A stretch of DNA of 64,000 bases. Origin: Parasphingorhabdus halotolerans (GTDB lineage: Bacteria; Pseudomonadota; Alphaproteobacteria; Sphingomonadales; Sphingomonadaceae). Position 1 is the first letter of the stretch. Every line of letters begins with the position of its first letter. Made by a program: the position numbers and the translations under genes. Shown piece after piece: positions 18,484-28,223 of this stretch. The notes under the pieces were generated by a model. That model did not search any database. It was given only the letters and a program-made list of their open reading frames with translations, and was not told the DNA's origin. Location of the stretch: assembly GCF_012516475.1 (NCBI RefSeq), contig NZ_CP051217.1, forward strand, positions 186,001-250,000, given 5' to 3'.

Positions 18484-19488
18484 ATGACAAAAGTAGCAAT
18501 TAATGGTTTTGGTCGCATCGGTCGCCTGGTCGCACGTGCAATCCTCGAGCGCGATGATGATGATTTCGAGTTGGTCGCGATCAACGATCTCGCCGATGCG
18601 GACGCCAATGCGCTACTTTTCGGCTATGATAGCGTTCATGGACGTTTCCCTGGTGAAGTCTCTGCGCATGGTGATCATATCATGGTCAATGGCAAGAAAA
18701 TCGCGGTCACCTCAGAGCGTAACCCTGGCGATTTGCCGCACCGCAAAATGGGTATTGATATTGTTCTGGAATGCACCGGCTTCTTCCAGTCGGTTGAGGC
18801 AGCGCAACCGCACATTGATGCTGGTGCAAAGCGAGTTTTGATTTCCGCACCGGCCAAAGGTGATCTCAAAACAGTCGTCTTTGGCGTGAATCATGATGTC
18901 TTGACGTCATCGGATGTCATTGTTTCCAATGCATCTTGTACCACAAACTGCCTTGCGCCGGTGGCCAAGGTGCTCAACGATCTGGTTGGCATCGAACGCG
19001 GTTTTATGACCACGATCCACAGCTATACCAATGACCAGCGCATGCTGGACCAAATTCACAGCGACATGCGCCGGGCACGGGCAGGCGCCGTGAACATGAT
19101 CCCGACCACCACAGGTGCTGCACGCGCCGTTGGCCTGGTTCTGCCAGAGCTCAACGGCAAGCTGGATGGTTCTTCCGTTCGCGTGCCTACGCCGAATGTT
19201 AGCTTGGTTGATCTGGTTTTCACGCCGGGACGCGATACCAGCGTTGAAGAAGTCAATGGTGCGCTGAAAGCCGCGGCCGACGGGCCGATGAAGGGCGTAT
19301 TGGTTTTTGAAGACAAGCCTTTGGTTTCCAGCGATTTTAACCATCAGCCCGCGAGCAGCTCGGTCGATAGCCTTGAAACAACGGTGATGGACGGCAAGCT
19401 GGTTCGTGTGGTCAGCTGGTATGACAACGAGTGGGGTTTCTCGAACCGGATGATCGACACAGCGAAAGTGATGGCAGGTTTGCTCTAA
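18484..19488 (+). CDS. gap: Glyceraldehyde-3-phosphate dehydrogenase, type I
   Basis: 334 residues. N-terminal NAD-binding [16 protein letters not shown], catalytic Cys152 in [33 protein letters not shown], and the C-terminal [20 protein letters not shown] precedes the ATG. It oxidises glyceraldehyde-3-phosphate to 1,3-bisphosphoglycerate. Its neighbour pgk, 19 bases away, catalyses the next step. Confidence 0.96.
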   Translation: MTKVAINGFGRIGRLVARAILERDDDDFELVAINDLADADANALLFGYDSVHGRFPGEVSAHGDHIMVNGKKIAVTSERNPGDLPHRKMGIDIVLECTGFFQSVEAAQPHIDAGAKRVLISAPAKGDLKTVVFGVNHDVLTSSDVIVSNASCTTNCLAPVAKVLNDLVGIERGFMTTIHSYTNDQRMLDQIHSDMRRARAGAVNMIPTTTGAARAVGLVLPELNGKLDGSSVRVPTPNVSLVDLVFTPGRDTSVEEVNGALKAAADGPMKGVLVFEDKPLVSSDFNHQPASSSVDSLETTVMDGKLVRVVSWYDNEWGFSNRMIDTAKVMAGLL

Positions 19489-19507
19489 ATCAGAAAGGTT
19501 CGGAGCA

Positions 19508-20698
19508 ATGGCTGGTAACAATTTTAAAACACTGGATGATCTGGGTAATGTTGAAGGTAAGGCGGGACTTGTCCGCGTTGATCTCAATGTGCCAATGGCT
19601 GATGGCAAGGTCACCGATGATACACGCCTGAAAGCGGTTATTCCGACAGTCATTGAACTGGCGGACAAGGGCGCGAAAGTCTTGTTGCTCGCGCATTTCG
19701 GTCGGCCCAAGGGCGAGTATAAGCCAGAATTTTCATTGGAGCCCGTTGTCGCGCCGCTGGCCGCAGTTCTGGGTCGCGAAGTCACGTTCATGCAAAGACC
19801 CAGCAATGATTTAATTGCAGCTTTGCCCAACGGCAATATCGTGGTGATCGAAAACAGTCGTTTTGCAGCGGGTGAAGAGAAAAACGATCCCGGCATGGCC
19901 AAGATGATTGCGGACTTAGGTGATTTTTTTGTCAATGACGCCTTCTCGGCAGCTCATCGGGCTCATGTCACGACAGTTGGCTTGGCCAATCATCTGCCAG
20001 CGTACGCCGGTCGTTCGATGGAACGGGAACTGAGCGCGCTCAACAAGGCGCTTGGAAATCCGGAACATCCGGTTGCTGCGGTCGTCGGCGGAGCAAAGGT
20101 TTCCAGCAAGCTTGATGTTTTGCGACAAATGGTCGGAAAAGTGGACCATCTGATCATTGGTGGGGGAATGGCGAACACGTTTCTGGCCGCGAAGGGTGTT
20201 AATGTTGGCAAATCACTCTGCGAACATGACCTGACGGATACGGCCAATGAAATACTGGAGGCGGCGGACAAAGCCGGTTGTACGGTGCATTTGCCTTATG
20301 ATGTTGTGGTGTCGAAGGAATTCGCGCCTAACCCGCCAACGCGGACGGTCAATGTCCATGAGGTGGCCGAAGATGAAATGATACTGGATGTCGGTCCTGC
20401 GGCGGTTGAGGCTCTTTCAGATGTATTGAAGACCTGCAAGACTTTGGTCTGGAATGGCCCAATGGGAGCATTTGAGACACCTCCTTTCGACATGGCAACC
20501 GTAGCACTGGCAAGAACCGCTGCAGCGCTAACCAAAGAAGGCTCCTTGCTGTCGGTTGCCGGCGGCGGAGACACCGTTGCGGCTCTCAATCATGCAGGCG
20601 TTGCGGACGACTTCACCTTTGTGTCGACCGCTGGCGGCGCCTTTCTGGAATGGATGGAAGGCAAGGAATTGCCTGGCGTTGCAGCGTTAACGCGATAA
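19508..20698 (+). CDS. pgk: Phosphoglycerate kinase
   Basis: 396 residues. The N-domain starts [19 protein letters not shown] and includes [10 protein letters not shown]. The C-domain carries [25 protein letters not shown] and the nucleotide loop [12 protein letters not shown]. It makes ATP from 1,3-bisphosphoglycerate. ATG 19508 has AAGGTTCGGAG upstream. Directly downstream of gap and 39 bp upstream of the aldolase. Confidence 0.96.
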   Translation: MAGNNFKTLDDLGNVEGKAGLVRVDLNVPMADGKVTDDTRLKAVIPTVIELADKGAKVLLLAHFGRPKGEYKPEFSLEPVVAPLAAVLGREVTFMQRPSNDLIAALPNGNIVVIENSRFAAGEEKNDPGMAKMIADLGDFFVNDAFSAAHRAHVTTVGLANHLPAYAGRSMERELSALNKALGNPEHPVAAVVGGAKVSSKLDVLRQMVGKVDHLIIGGGMANTFLAAKGVNVGKSLCEHDLTDTANEILEAADKAGCTVHLPYDVVVSKEFAPNPPTRTVNVHEVAEDEMILDVGPAAVEALSDVLKTCKTLVWNGPMGAFETPPFDMATVALARTAAALTKEGSLLSVAGGGDTVAALNHAGVADDFTFVSTAGGAFLEWMEGKELPGVAALTR

Positions 20699-20737
20699 TT
20701 ATTCAAAATTCAAATAATCAACCCGAGGATAGAATAG

Positions 20738-21625
20738 ATGCACGACCCGAAAATGAAGGACAAAATTGAGCATGGCGCAGGTTTTATTGCGGCACTGGAC
20801 CAAAGCGGCGGCTCTACTCCTAAAGCGCTTAAGGGGTATGGCGTAGAAGAAAGCGCCTATTCAAACGATGACGAGATGTTTGCGCTTATTCACGGTATGC
20901 GCAGCCGCATAGCCACCGCTCCATCGTTCAACGGGGACAAGGTAATCGGCGCAATCCTGTTTGAAAAAACAATGGATGGCGAAGCCGACGGCAAACCGAT
21001 GCCGACTTTGCTTTGGGAACGGGGCATTGTGCCTTTCCTGAAGGTTGACAAGGGCCTGGAGGACGAAGCCGATGGCGTTCAGATGATGAAGCCGATGCCC
21101 GAGCTTGGCGCTTTGCTAAAGCGCGCTAAGGCAAAAGGTGTTTTCGGCACAAAGATGCGTTCGGTGATCAATAAAGCGTCGCCAACCGGTATCGCTGCCA
21201 ACGTTAAGCAGCAATTTGAGGTTGCTAGCCAGATATTGGATCATGGTCTGATGCCAATGATCGAACCCGAAGTGAACATCAAGAGTGATGAGCGCGCGGA
21301 ATGTGACAAACTTGTGCTTCAGGAAATCACCAAGCAATTGGATGCGCTCCCTGAGGATCGCAAAGTGATGCTGAAACTCTCAATACCAGTGGAACCAAAC
21401 CACTATGCCTCACTGGTCGATCATCCCCGGGTTGCCCGCGTTGTCGCTCTTTCGGGAGGTTTCTCTCGCGATGAAGCCTGCACCGAGCTTGCGAAAAACC
21501 GTGGCATGATTGCCAGCTTCTCCCGCGCTCTTCTCCAGGATTTGCGCCATGGCATGACCGATGCAGAATTTGACCAGTCGCTCGGAAGTGCCATTGATCA
21601 GATTGCCAAGGCCTCTGCCACATAA
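20738..21625 (+). CDS. fba: Class I fructose-bisphosphate aldolase
   Basis: 295 residues. The N-terminal GFIAALDQSGGSTPKALKGYG is the class I signature. VFGTKMRSVINKA, HGLMPMIEPEVNI and KVMLKLSIPV contain the Schiff-base lysine and neighbouring active-site residues. There is no class II zinc HxxH motif. It splits fructose-1,6-bisphosphate to two triose phosphates. The gene sits in the tkt-gap-pgk cluster, as in other sphingomonads. The stop at 21623-21625 is eight bases before the thiE start. Confidence 0.93.
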   Translation: MHDPKMKDKIEHGAGFIAALDQSGGSTPKALKGYGVEESAYSNDDEMFALIHGMRSRIATAPSFNGDKVIGAILFEKTMDGEADGKPMPTLLWERGIVPFLKVDKGLEDEADGVQMMKPMPELGALLKRAKAKGVFGTKMRSVINKASPTGIAANVKQQFEVASQILDHGLMPMIEPEVNIKSDERAECDKLVLQEITKQLDALPEDRKVMLKLSIPVEPNHYASLVDHPRVARVVALSGGFSRDEACTELAKNRGMIASFSRALLQDLRHGMTDAEFDQSLGSAIDQIAKASAT

Positions 21626-21632
21626 GGTTGAT

Positions 21633-22265
21633 GTGAACGAGACACTATCCTGCCAGCTTTATTTGATATCGCCGCTCAATGTGGGTGGTGACTTTCCGCT
21701 GCGGTTGACGGAAGCGCTGGGCACAGGCGATGTCGCAGCCTTCCAGTTCCGGGTAAAGGATGCTGATCCGGAAGAAGCCGCTCGCCTTGCAGAACCGTTG
21801 CAGGCAATTTGCAAGGATCATGATGTGGCTTTTGTCGTGAACGACGATGTCGCATTGGCGAAGAATCTAGGCGCTGATGGCGTTCATCTGGGCCAGGGTG
21901 ATACCAGCTTGCGCAGTGCGCGCGCCGAGCTTGGAAAGGATGTTCAAATCGGCATAACATGCCATGACAGCCGACATCTGGCGATGGAGGCAGGTGAGGG
22001 CGGCGCAAACTATGTTGCGTTCGGAGCATTTTTCCCATCCCAGACGAAAGAGACAATTTACCAGCCGGAACCAGAAATTCTTAAGTGGTGGTCGACACTG
22101 ATGGAAATTCCATGCGTAGCGATTGGCGGGGTAACACCAGAAAATTGCAAGCCGCTAGTCGCTGCTGGTGCCGATTTTCTGGCCGTGAGCAGTGCCGTGT
22201 GGAATGACAATGATGGGCCTGCCAGCGTGATCGAGAAATTTCAGGCCGCTATCGGCAGTGTTTGA
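21633..22265 (+). CDS. thiE: Thiamine phosphate synthase
   Basis: 210 residues from GTG 21633, with AAGG six bases upstream; the longer frame back to 21561 overlaps the aldolase and is unlikely. TIM-barrel motifs are LYLISPLNVGGDFP, FQFRVKDADPEEA, FVVNDDVALAKNLGADGVHL followed by GQGD, GITCHDSRHLAMEAG and AIGGVTPEN. It couples HMP-PP and thiazole phosphate to thiamine phosphate. The upstream transketolase in the cluster needs ThDP. No TPP riboswitch was seen nearby. Confidence 0.88.
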   Translation: MNETLSCQLYLISPLNVGGDFPLRLTEALGTGDVAAFQFRVKDADPEEAARLAEPLQAICKDHDVAFVVNDDVALAKNLGADGVHLGQGDTSLRSARAELGKDVQIGITCHDSRHLAMEAGEGGANYVAFGAFFPSQTKETIYQPEPEILKWWSTLMEIPCVAIGGVTPENCKPLVAAGADFLAVSSAVWNDNDGPASVIEKFQAAIGSV

Positions 22266-22269
22266 CAAG

Positions 22270-22349
22270 CCTCAAGAAAAGCTGGCCTCAAGAAAAGCTG
22301 GCCTCAAGAAAAGCTGGCCTCAGGAAGAGCTGGCCTCAGGAAGAGCTGA
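22270..22349. repeat. Tandem repeat, five copies of a 16-bp unit
   Basis: Unit CCTCAAGAAAAGCTGG occurs three times in perfect tandem (22270-22317). Two diverged copies CCTCAGGAAGAGCTGG/A follow (22318-22349). It starts four bases after the thiE stop and covers the stop codon of the minus-strand small gene. The 16-bp length is not a codon multiple. Not CRISPR: there are no spacers. Confidence 0.95.
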
Positions 22350-22674
22350 TTGTACGCCCGATATTCGATGCGATATATAAAGCGACAAATTTATCGACAT
22401 CTGGCGGCGCAAAATTGGGCATTTGCTCTATATCCCGCAAATAGCCAATGGTTGGCTTGAACGAGGTCATAACCCCTTCACGGATACAATATCCAAAGAT
22501 ACCCGCCGCAATATTGCAGGCAGGTAACTTGGACGAAATTGCGTCCACATCAGATAAAAAATGTTGGTCTGCTTGAGCCATGATTCGGTAATAGCGAACC
22601 GATTCTTTTGAGTATTGTATGAAAAAGACAATGTGATGAATTGCACAGCGCTTGCCTATTCCCAGGCTTCGCAT
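22336..22674 (-). CDS. Small protein of unknown function
   Basis: 112 residues from ATG 22674 (MRSLGIGKRCAIHHIV...). I do not recognise the family. The frame uses normal codons and has a protein-like composition, with hydrophobic segments such as CNIAAGIFGYCIREGVM. It stays open far upstream only because it runs antisense to efp, so the start is uncertain. Its last four codons lie in the tandem repeat. Convergent with thiE and divergent from efp (42 bp), which it would share a promoter region with. Confidence 0.45.
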   Translation of the reverse strand: MRSLGIGKRCAIHHIVFFIQYSKESVRYYRIMAQADQHFLSDVDAISSKLPACNIAAGIFGYCIREGVMTSFKPTIGYLRDIEQMPNFAPPDVDKFVALYIASNIGRTISSS

Positions 22675-22716
22675 TAGAGCGCCGCCAACACCAAATTCCT
22701 TGAAGCGAGAACGACC

Positions 22717-23280
22717 ATGAAGATCAGCGGCGTAGATATTCGGCCCGGCAATATACTGGATTACGAAAATGGCCTGTGGAAGGTCGCCAAGATCCAGCAT
22801 ACCCAGCCCGGTAAAGGTGGCGCTTATATGCAGGTTGAAATGAAGAACCTGGTTGATGGACGCAAGACCAATATTCGTTTCCGTTCGGCCGATACGGTAG
22901 AAAAAGTGCGGCTGGACACCAAGACGTTCCAGTATCTCTTTGCTGACGGCGATATGCTGACGTTCATGGACAAGGAAAATTACGAACAGATTACCTTGCC
23001 AGCGGATTTGCTGGGTGATGCGGTTGAGTTTTTGCAGGATGGCATGGATGTCCAGCTTGAGCTTTATGAAGAAAAGCCGATTTCCGTTGCTCTGCCGGAC
23101 CAGATTGAAGCCGAAATTGTTGAGGCTGATGCAGTCGTAAAGGGCCAAACGGCTTCTTCCAGCTATAAGCCTGCGGTGCTTGACAATGGTGTTCGCGTTA
23201 TGGTGCCGCCATTTATTTCGGCTGGCACGCGGATTATTGTCGATGTCTATGCGCGGGAATATGTCGGTAAGGCAAACTAG
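22717..23280 (+). CDS. efp: Translation elongation factor P
   Basis: 187 residues, normal length. Three beta-barrel domains. The tip of domain I is [12 protein letters not shown] with Lys33 in the position that is beta-lysylated in E. coli EF-P. The C-terminal domain ends [23 protein letters not shown] relieves ribosome stalling at proline runs. A Lys rather than Arg at the tip points away from EarP-type rhamnosylation; the modifying enzymes are not in the window. Confidence 0.96.
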   Translation: MKISGVDIRPGNILDYENGLWKVAKIQHTQPGKGGAYMQVEMKNLVDGRKTNIRFRSADTVEKVRLDTKTFQYLFADGDMLTFMDKENYEQITLPADLLGDAVEFLQDGMDVQLELYEEKPISVALPDQIEAEIVEADAVVKGQTASSSYKPAVLDNGVRVMVPPFISAGTRIIVDVYAREYVGKAN

Positions 23281-23289
23281 CCAGCTAAC

Positions 23290-23363
23290 CCGGTTCGTAT
23301 CGAGCGAAATCGAGATACGCTGCGGTCCATAACCTGTCTCTCGGCTGCGGCCGGGACGAACGG
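23290..23363. repeat. Degenerate palindromic repeat (GTTCGT...CGAGCGAA family)
   Basis: Left arm GGTTCGTATCGAGCGAAATC and right arm (reverse complement of GCGGCCGGGACGAACGG) are diverged copies of the same element facing each other. It occupies most of the efp-suhB gap and matches the family seen at 28136 and inside trpE. Confidence 0.7.
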
Positions 23364-23377
23364 AGAAAACTAAAGAA

Positions 23378-24196
23378 ATGCCAGCACATTCCGCCCTTAT
23401 CACTGTTATGGAGCGCGCCGCGCGTATGGCGGGCTCTCGGCTGCGCCGGGACTTTGGCGAGGTGGAGCATCTCCAGGTCTCCAAAAAAGGGCCGGCTGAT
23501 TTTGTCTCCAAGGCAGATATGCGGTCCGAGCGGATACTTTATGACGAACTGATGAAAGTGCGTCCCGGCTGGGGCTTTGTGCTTGAAGAAGGCGGCATGA
23601 TCGAGGGCGAAGAGGGAAAGCCACGCTGGATCGTCGATCCGCTTGATGGCACGACCAATTTCCTCCACGGCATTCCGCATTTCGCCATTTCGATTGCCGT
23701 GCAGGAGCGTTCGTTTGACGGGCAAGGTTGGGGCAAGATTACCAGCGGCCTGATTTATGAGCCCGTATCTGACCAGACATGGTGGGCGGAAATGGACAAA
23801 GGCGCATATCTGGGGGACAAAAGGCTGCGCGTTTCGGCGCGCCGTGATTTATCCGAGGCATTGCTGGCAACCGGCATTCCTTTCAAAGGCCATGGCGACC
23901 TGAGTGAATGGGCGCGGATATTTGGAGCGCTTGCGCCGCAGGTTGCGGGCATTCGCCGCAATGGTGCGGCATCACTGGATCTCGCCTGGCTTGCTGCTGG
24001 TCGATATGACGGCTTCTGGGAAGCGGACTTGAAAGTTTGGGATGTTGCCGCAGGTATCTTGATGGTGCGCGAAGCTGGCGGTTTTGTAACCGATTATACC
24101 GGAGGCGATCAACCGATCGGGCAGCAGGAAATTCTGGCGGCCAATGAAGCTTTGCATAGCAAGTTGCACCGGATATTGGCCAAGTCGCTGCTATAA
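23378..24196 (+). CDS. suhB: Inositol monophosphatase family protein (SuhB-like)
   Basis: 272 residues. Metal-binding signatures are EEGGMIEG, WIVDPLDGTTNFLHGIPHFA and the C-terminal WDVAAGILMVREAGG, all in expected positions for IMPase-fold enzymes. The substrate is probably inositol-1-phosphate or a related sugar phosphate. SuhB in E. coli also acts in rRNA transcription antitermination; whether that holds here is unknown. It follows efp across the palindromic repeat. Confidence 0.9.
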   Translation: MPAHSALITVMERAARMAGSRLRRDFGEVEHLQVSKKGPADFVSKADMRSERILYDELMKVRPGWGFVLEEGGMIEGEEGKPRWIVDPLDGTTNFLHGIPHFAISIAVQERSFDGQGWGKITSGLIYEPVSDQTWWAEMDKGAYLGDKRLRVSARRDLSEALLATGIPFKGHGDLSEWARIFGALAPQVAGIRRNGAASLDLAWLAAGRYDGFWEADLKVWDVAAGILMVREAGGFVTDYTGGDQPIGQQEILAANEALHSKLHRILAKSLL

Positions 24197-24301
24197 CCGG
24201 CAAAGCTTTGCAAAATGGCGCAAATTAAAGCCATTTCGCCCTTGCAGCATAGCAAGGCTACCCCTAAAAGCAGCCTCGAATTCTAGCGAAACGAGTCTTT
24301 T

Positions 24302-24676
24302 GTGGTCGATCTTTCCGAATATGCGCCGATACTGCTATTTCTGGCAGTCGCTCTAGGCTTGTCATCGCTCTTCGTGTTTTTGCCGATGGGCGTTTCGCGG
24401 CTCACCGGCACACATAATCCCGATGCCGAGAAGCTATCGGAATATGAATGCGGTTTTCCTGCTTTTGAAGACAGTCGCAGCCAGTTTGACGTGCGATTTT
24501 ATCTGGTCGCCATTCTTTTCATCATTTTTGATCTGGAGGCCGCATTTCTGTTTCCATGGGCGGTTTCGCTGGAGCAAATCGGCTGGGCGGGTTGGATTAC
24601 AATGATGATTTTCCTGTTTGAACTGGTTATCGGCCTGATTTACGCATGGAAAAAAGGAGCGTTAGATTGGGAGTAG
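24302..24676 (+). CDS. nuoA: NADH-quinone oxidoreductase subunit A
   Basis: 124 residues from GTG 24302. Three membrane helices with the conserved loop [20 protein letters not shown] between the first two, and [12 protein letters not shown] in the second. It is an inner-membrane subunit at the quinone-channel side of complex I. First of the 14 nuo genes in canonical A-N order. Its 3' end overlaps the nuoB start by ten bases. Confidence 0.95.
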   Translation: MVDLSEYAPILLFLAVALGLSSLFVFLPMGVSRLTGTHNPDAEKLSEYECGFPAFEDSRSQFDVRFYLVAILFIIFDLEAAFLFPWAVSLEQIGWAGWITMMIFLFELVIGLIYAWKKGALDWE

Positions 24677-25236
24677 AAGTCTCTAATTCACCGGCGCAAA
24701 GTCCTATTCTGAAAGCTGATGGTACGCCCATGACAGCTCCTGATGATGCGTTCTTCAAAGACTTGAATACCGAAGTGAATGACAAGGGCTATCTTGTCAC
24801 GACTACCGAAGATTTGTTCACATGGGCACGTACCGGGTCTCTATGGTGGATGAGCTTCGGCCTCGCTTGTTGCGCCGTCGAGATGATCCACGTCAATATG
24901 CCGCGCTATGATATGGAGCGGTTCGGCGCCGCACCGCGCGCCAGTCCGCGCCAGTCCGATGTGATGATTGTCGCTGGCACGTTGTGCAACAAAATGGCTC
25001 CTGCGCTGCGTAAAGTTTATGATCAGATGTCTGATCCCAAATATGTGATCTCGATGGGATCATGTGCCAATGGCGGCGGCTATTATCATTATAGCTATTC
25101 CGTTGTCCGCGGATGTGACCGGATTGTGCCGGTAGATATCTATATCCCGGGTTGTCCGCCAACCGCAGAGGCATTGCTTTACGGCATCATGCAATTACAA
25201 CGCAAAATTCGCCGTATCGGGACGTTAGAGCGTTAA
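24667..25236 (+). CDS. nuoB: NADH-quinone oxidoreductase subunit B
   Basis: 189 residues. TTG 24667 is chosen because AAGGAGC lies seven bases upstream. Cluster N2 ligands are visible: [32 protein letters not shown] and [12 protein letters not shown]. It carries the terminal [4Fe-4S] cluster that reduces quinone. One base separates its stop from the nuoC ATG. Confidence 0.95.
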   Translation: MGVEVSNSPAQSPILKADGTPMTAPDDAFFKDLNTEVNDKGYLVTTTEDLFTWARTGSLWWMSFGLACCAVEMIHVNMPRYDMERFGAAPRASPRQSDVMIVAGTLCNKMAPALRKVYDQMSDPKYVISMGSCANGGGYYHYSYSVVRGCDRIVPVDIYIPGCPPTAEALLYGIMQLQRKIRRIGTLER

Positions 25237-25237
25237 G

Positions 25238-26044
25238 ATGGCCCATAGCGCTCCCACAATTTCCAGCAACGACGGCGTTGCTGCCAGGCTTGCCAAATCT
25301 CTCGGAGCTGCCGTGATCGATACGGTTGAGGCCTATGGTGAAATCAGTTTTACCGTTGATCGCAATAAGCTTCCTGCGGTGCTCACCAAGTTGCGCGACA
25401 AGCATGAATATCAGCAACTTATGGAAATAGCTGGTGCCGATTATCCCGATCGTGCGGAGCGCTTTGAAGTTTGTTACCATTTGCTCAGCCTGACCAAAAA
25501 CCACCGCATAAGAGTGAAAACGTCCACAGACGAAGATACACCGGTTCCATCGGTTACCGGTATATGGCCAGTCGCCGGTTGGCTGGAGCGGGAAGTATTC
25601 GATATGTTTGGTGTGCTGTTTGACGGCAATCCTGATTTGCGGCGCATACTCACCGACTATGGTTTTCAGGGCCATCCGTTCCGTAAGGATTTCCCGCTAA
25701 CCGGCTATGTGGAACTGCGTTATTCGGAAGAAGCCAAGCGGGTTGTTTATGAACCGGTGAAACTGGCGCAGGATTTCCGCAGCTTTGACTTTATGTCGCC
25801 CTGGGAAGGCGCGGATTATATTCTTCCGGGTGATGAGAAAGTTGGAGGCGAAGCACCACCACCAACCCCGAAGACTACCGAACAGAAGAGCGATACAGGC
25901 GCCGGCAAGCGGGCGAACAAGCAGGCCGCGAAAACTTCGAAGAAGGATGAAGCGCCTGTCAAAAAGCCCGCACCCAAGCGAACCAAGTCGGGAACAAGCA
26001 AAGCTGCACCGTCAAAAAAAGCCGCACCGAAAGGTAAAAGCTGA
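25238..26044 (+). CDS. nuoC: NADH-quinone oxidoreductase subunit C with basic C-terminal tail
   Basis: 268 residues. The 30-kDa-subunit core (about 1-200) includes [19 protein letters not shown] and [17 protein letters not shown]. After [12 protein letters not shown] the protein continues with a 66-residue low-complexity tail rich in Lys, Ala and Pro, ending KKAAPKGKS. Family members usually end near residue 200-220, so the tail is extra. It may be a disordered, nucleic-acid- or membrane-contacting extension (inference). The stop overlaps the nuoD start by one base. Confidence 0.93.
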   Translation: MAHSAPTISSNDGVAARLAKSLGAAVIDTVEAYGEISFTVDRNKLPAVLTKLRDKHEYQQLMEIAGADYPDRAERFEVCYHLLSLTKNHRIRVKTSTDEDTPVPSVTGIWPVAGWLEREVFDMFGVLFDGNPDLRRILTDYGFQGHPFRKDFPLTGYVELRYSEEAKRVVYEPVKLAQDFRSFDFMSPWEGADYILPGDEKVGGEAPPPTPKTTEQKSDTGAGKRANKQAAKTSKKDEAPVKKPAPKRTKSGTSKAAPSKKAAPKGKS

Positions 26045-27279
26045 TGTCTGACTATCTCGACGAAATGGAACATATCACGGACGAAGCCGACCCCACCGTC
26101 GGCGACGTAGAAATCCAGAATTACACGATCAACTTCGGCCCGCAACATCCCGCCGCGCACGGCGTTTTACGCATGGTCATGGAGCTTGATGGCGAAATCG
26201 TAGAGCGTATCGACCCGCATGTCGGCTTGCTCCACCGTGGCACCGAAAAGCTAATTGAGCATAAGACCTATTTGCAGGCGCTTCCTTATTTTGACCGGCT
26301 CGATTATGCCTCTCCGCTGGCGCAGGAATATAGCTATGTGCTGGCGATCGAGAAGCTGCTCGATCTCGAAGTACCGCTGCGAGCACAATATTTGCGGGTG
26401 TTCTTTGCCGAGCTAACCCGTTTCGGCAATCACATGATGAACATCGGCGCGCATATCATGGATGTTGGCGCGATGACGCCGTTCCTCTGGCTCACTGAAC
26501 TGCGCGAAGATTGCTACACATTTTTTGAACGCGCGAGCGGTGCGCGGATGCACTGTGCCTATTTCCGCCCCGGCGGCGTGCATCAGGATGTGCCGCTGAA
26601 ACTGCTGACCGATATCGCTGACTGGCTTGATACCAAAATGCCGGAGCTGTTTGAAGATGCGATGAGCCTGGTCGTCGATAACCGCATATTCAAGCAGCGC
26701 AATGTCGATATCGCGGTGGTGTCCAAGGAAGACGCGATTGCATGGGGCTTTTCCGGCCCGATGATCCGCGCGGCGGGCATCCCCTGGGATTTGCGCAAGT
26801 CGCAGCCTTATGATGTCTATGACCGGATGGATTTTGACGTGCCGGTTGGCACCAATGGTGATTGCTATGACCGGTTTATGTGCCGGGTTGAAGAAGTGCG
26901 GCAAAGCGTGCGGATCATGAAGCAGTGTCTGGCCGAAATGCCGGAAGGGCCGATTGCGAGCACAGACCGCAAGATTGTCCCGCCCAAGCGCGCCGAGATG
27001 AAACAGTCGATGGAAGCGCTGATCCATCATTTTAAGCTCTATACCGAAGGCTTCCACGTTCCTGCCGGTGAAGTTTACGTCGCGACCGAAAGCCCCAAGG
27101 GCGAATTTGGTGTCTATCTGGTCAGTGACGGCAGCAACAAACCCTATCGCTGCAAAATCCGCCCGACGGCGTTTTCGCATTTGCAGGCGATGGATTTTAT
27201 GGCCAAGGGACACATGCTGCCGGACGTCACCGCCATTTTGGGCGCGATGGATATCGTGTTCGGGGAGTGTGACCGGTGA
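26044..27279 (+). CDS. nuoD: NADH-quinone oxidoreductase subunit D
   Basis: 411 residues. 49-kDa subunit with [34 protein letters not shown], and [13 protein letters not shown] near the C-terminal half. It forms the quinone-binding pocket with NuoB and is related to the hydrogenase large subunit without the Ni ligands. The stop TGA overlaps the ATG of a 53-codon ORF (TGATG). Confidence 0.95.
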   Translation: MSDYLDEMEHITDEADPTVGDVEIQNYTINFGPQHPAAHGVLRMVMELDGEIVERIDPHVGLLHRGTEKLIEHKTYLQALPYFDRLDYASPLAQEYSYVLAIEKLLDLEVPLRAQYLRVFFAELTRFGNHMMNIGAHIMDVGAMTPFLWLTELREDCYTFFERASGARMHCAYFRPGGVHQDVPLKLLTDIADWLDTKMPELFEDAMSLVVDNRIFKQRNVDIAVVSKEDAIAWGFSGPMIRAAGIPWDLRKSQPYDVYDRMDFDVPVGTNGDCYDRFMCRVEEVRQSVRIMKQCLAEMPEGPIASTDRKIVPPKRAEMKQSMEALIHHFKLYTEGFHVPAGEVYVATESPKGEFGVYLVSDGSNKPYRCKIRPTAFSHLQAMDFMAKGHMLPDVTAILGAMDIVFGECDR

Positions 27280-27440
27280 TGGCTGATACTTGTAACGCTC
27301 CCTACAAAATCGAAGCCCGCGTACTTACTCGTCATGCTGAACTTGTTTCAGCATCCATCGTGCCCACGCGAGGCCTGCATCAAGATTATAAGTGGACCCT
27401 GAAACAAGTTCAGGGTGACGAAACTGGGGGTGTTGTTTGA
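27279..27440 (+). CDS. 53-codon ORF between nuoD and nuoE, carrying a palindromic repeat
   Basis: Starts with ATG in TGATG overlap with the nuoD stop and ends in TGATG overlap with the nuoE start. That spacing suggests translational coupling along the operon. Residues 1-16 ([16 protein letters not shown]) look like ordinary protein. The rest is the translated palindromic element (HAELVSASI...LKQVQGDE). It may be a remnant or an open spacer rather than a functional protein. Confidence 0.35.
   Translation: MADTCNAPYKIEARVLTRHAELVSASIVPTRGLHQDYKWTLKQVQGDETGGVV
27330..27421. repeat. Palindromic repeat, CTGAACTTGTTTCAG family
   Basis: Left arm GTCATGCTGAACTTGTTTCA and right arm GAAACAAGTTCAGGGTGAC are near-perfect inverted copies about 40 bases apart. 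The element lies in the nuoD-nuoE junction. The CTGAACTTGTTTCAG core is common in intergenic repeats of sphingomonads. Confidence 0.85.
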
Positions 27441-28105
27441 TGGCTGAAGCAGCAGCAATTCCCGACGAAATCGAAACTCGCGCCAAATGGGGCGATTTTG
27501 CTTTTACGCCCGCGAATGAAAAACTCGCCAAGTGGCAGATCGCGAAATATCCGGATGGCCGCCAGAAATCGGCGGTTATGGCCTTACTTGATCTGGCTCA
27601 GCGGCAGGTTGGCGAAGATACCAAAACCCAAGGCTGGCTGCCAGTTCCGGTGATCGAATATGTCGCCGAGTATCTCGGCATGCCCTATATGCGGGCCTAC
27701 GAAGTCGCGACCTTCTACACCATGTATAATCTCGCGCCGGTGGGCCGTTATCATGTGCAGGTTTGCGGCACCACGCCTTGCATGCTGCGCGGCAGCGATG
27801 ATGTGATGGCGGCTTGTAAAAACAAGGGCATGGCCAAGGGCAAGACCACGCCGGACGGGCTGTTCACGCTGACCGAGGTCGAGTGCATGGGCAATTGCTC
27901 CAACGCGCCGATGGTCCAGATTAACGACGATAATTACGAAGATCTCGATTACGACATCATGACGCGGATTTTGGAAGATCTGGCGGCGGACAAGAAAATT
28001 CCTGTGGGCTCGCAAATTGGCCGCAAGACAAGCGAAGCTGAGGGCGGGCCGACGAATTTGAAAGAAATGGTCAAGGCCAATCACGATTACCGGAGCGAGT
28101 GGTGA
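27440..28105 (+). CDS. nuoE: NADH-quinone oxidoreductase subunit E
   Basis: 221 residues from ATG 27440. The thioredoxin-like [2Fe-2S] domain has CGTTPCMLRGSD and CMGNCSNAP supplying the four cysteines. The N-terminal helical part includes ATFYTMYNLAPVGRYHVQ. The C-terminal extension after residue 180 is longer than in E. coli NuoE (166 aa), as usual in alphaproteobacteria. Part of the NADH-dehydrogenase module with NuoF and NuoG. Confidence 0.95.
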   Translation: MAEAAAIPDEIETRAKWGDFAFTPANEKLAKWQIAKYPDGRQKSAVMALLDLAQRQVGEDTKTQGWLPVPVIEYVAEYLGMPYMRAYEVATFYTMYNLAPVGRYHVQVCGTTPCMLRGSDDVMAACKNKGMAKGKTTPDGLFTLTEVECMGNCSNAPMVQINDDNYEDLDYDIMTRILEDLAADKKIPVGSQIGRKTSEAEGGPTNLKEMVKANHDYRSEW

Positions 28106-28135
28106 TGGGTTTCTATGCCCAATCTATATGCCAAT

Positions 28136-28223
28136 CCGTTCGTCCTGAGCTAGTCGAAGGACCTCTATCGGATTTACGGTGCATTGACGCGAGGGCTGCT
28201 TCGACAAGCTCACCACGAACGGG
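28136..28223. repeat. Palindromic repeat, CGTTCGTCCTGAGC...CGAAGG family
   Basis: Left arm CCGTTCGTCCTGAGCTAGTC and right arm (reverse complement) CCCGTTCGTGGTGAGCTTGT flank a 30-base centre. It sits between nuoE and nuoF. A 50-codon frame in TGATG overlap with the nuoE stop (28105-28257) reads straight through it. I treat that frame as repeat read-through, not a gene. Confidence 0.85.

Noticed and set aside
18907..19935. Minus-strand ORF of 342 codons opposite gap and pgk
   Set aside because: Antisense shadow of strongly conserved glycolytic genes.
21560..21640. TPP riboswitch before thiE
   Set aside because: Only eight bases separate the aldolase stop from the thiE start, and no THI-box pattern was seen.
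22270..22349. CRISPR array
   Set aside because: Repeats are contiguous with no spacers and no cas genes nearby.
22675..23511. Upstream extension of the minus-strand small gene
   Set aside because: This part is antisense to efp and suhB; only the part up to ATG 22674 is in free space.
26413..27213. Minus-strand ORF of 266 codons opposite nuoD
   Set aside because: Antisense shadow of a strongly conserved complex I gene.
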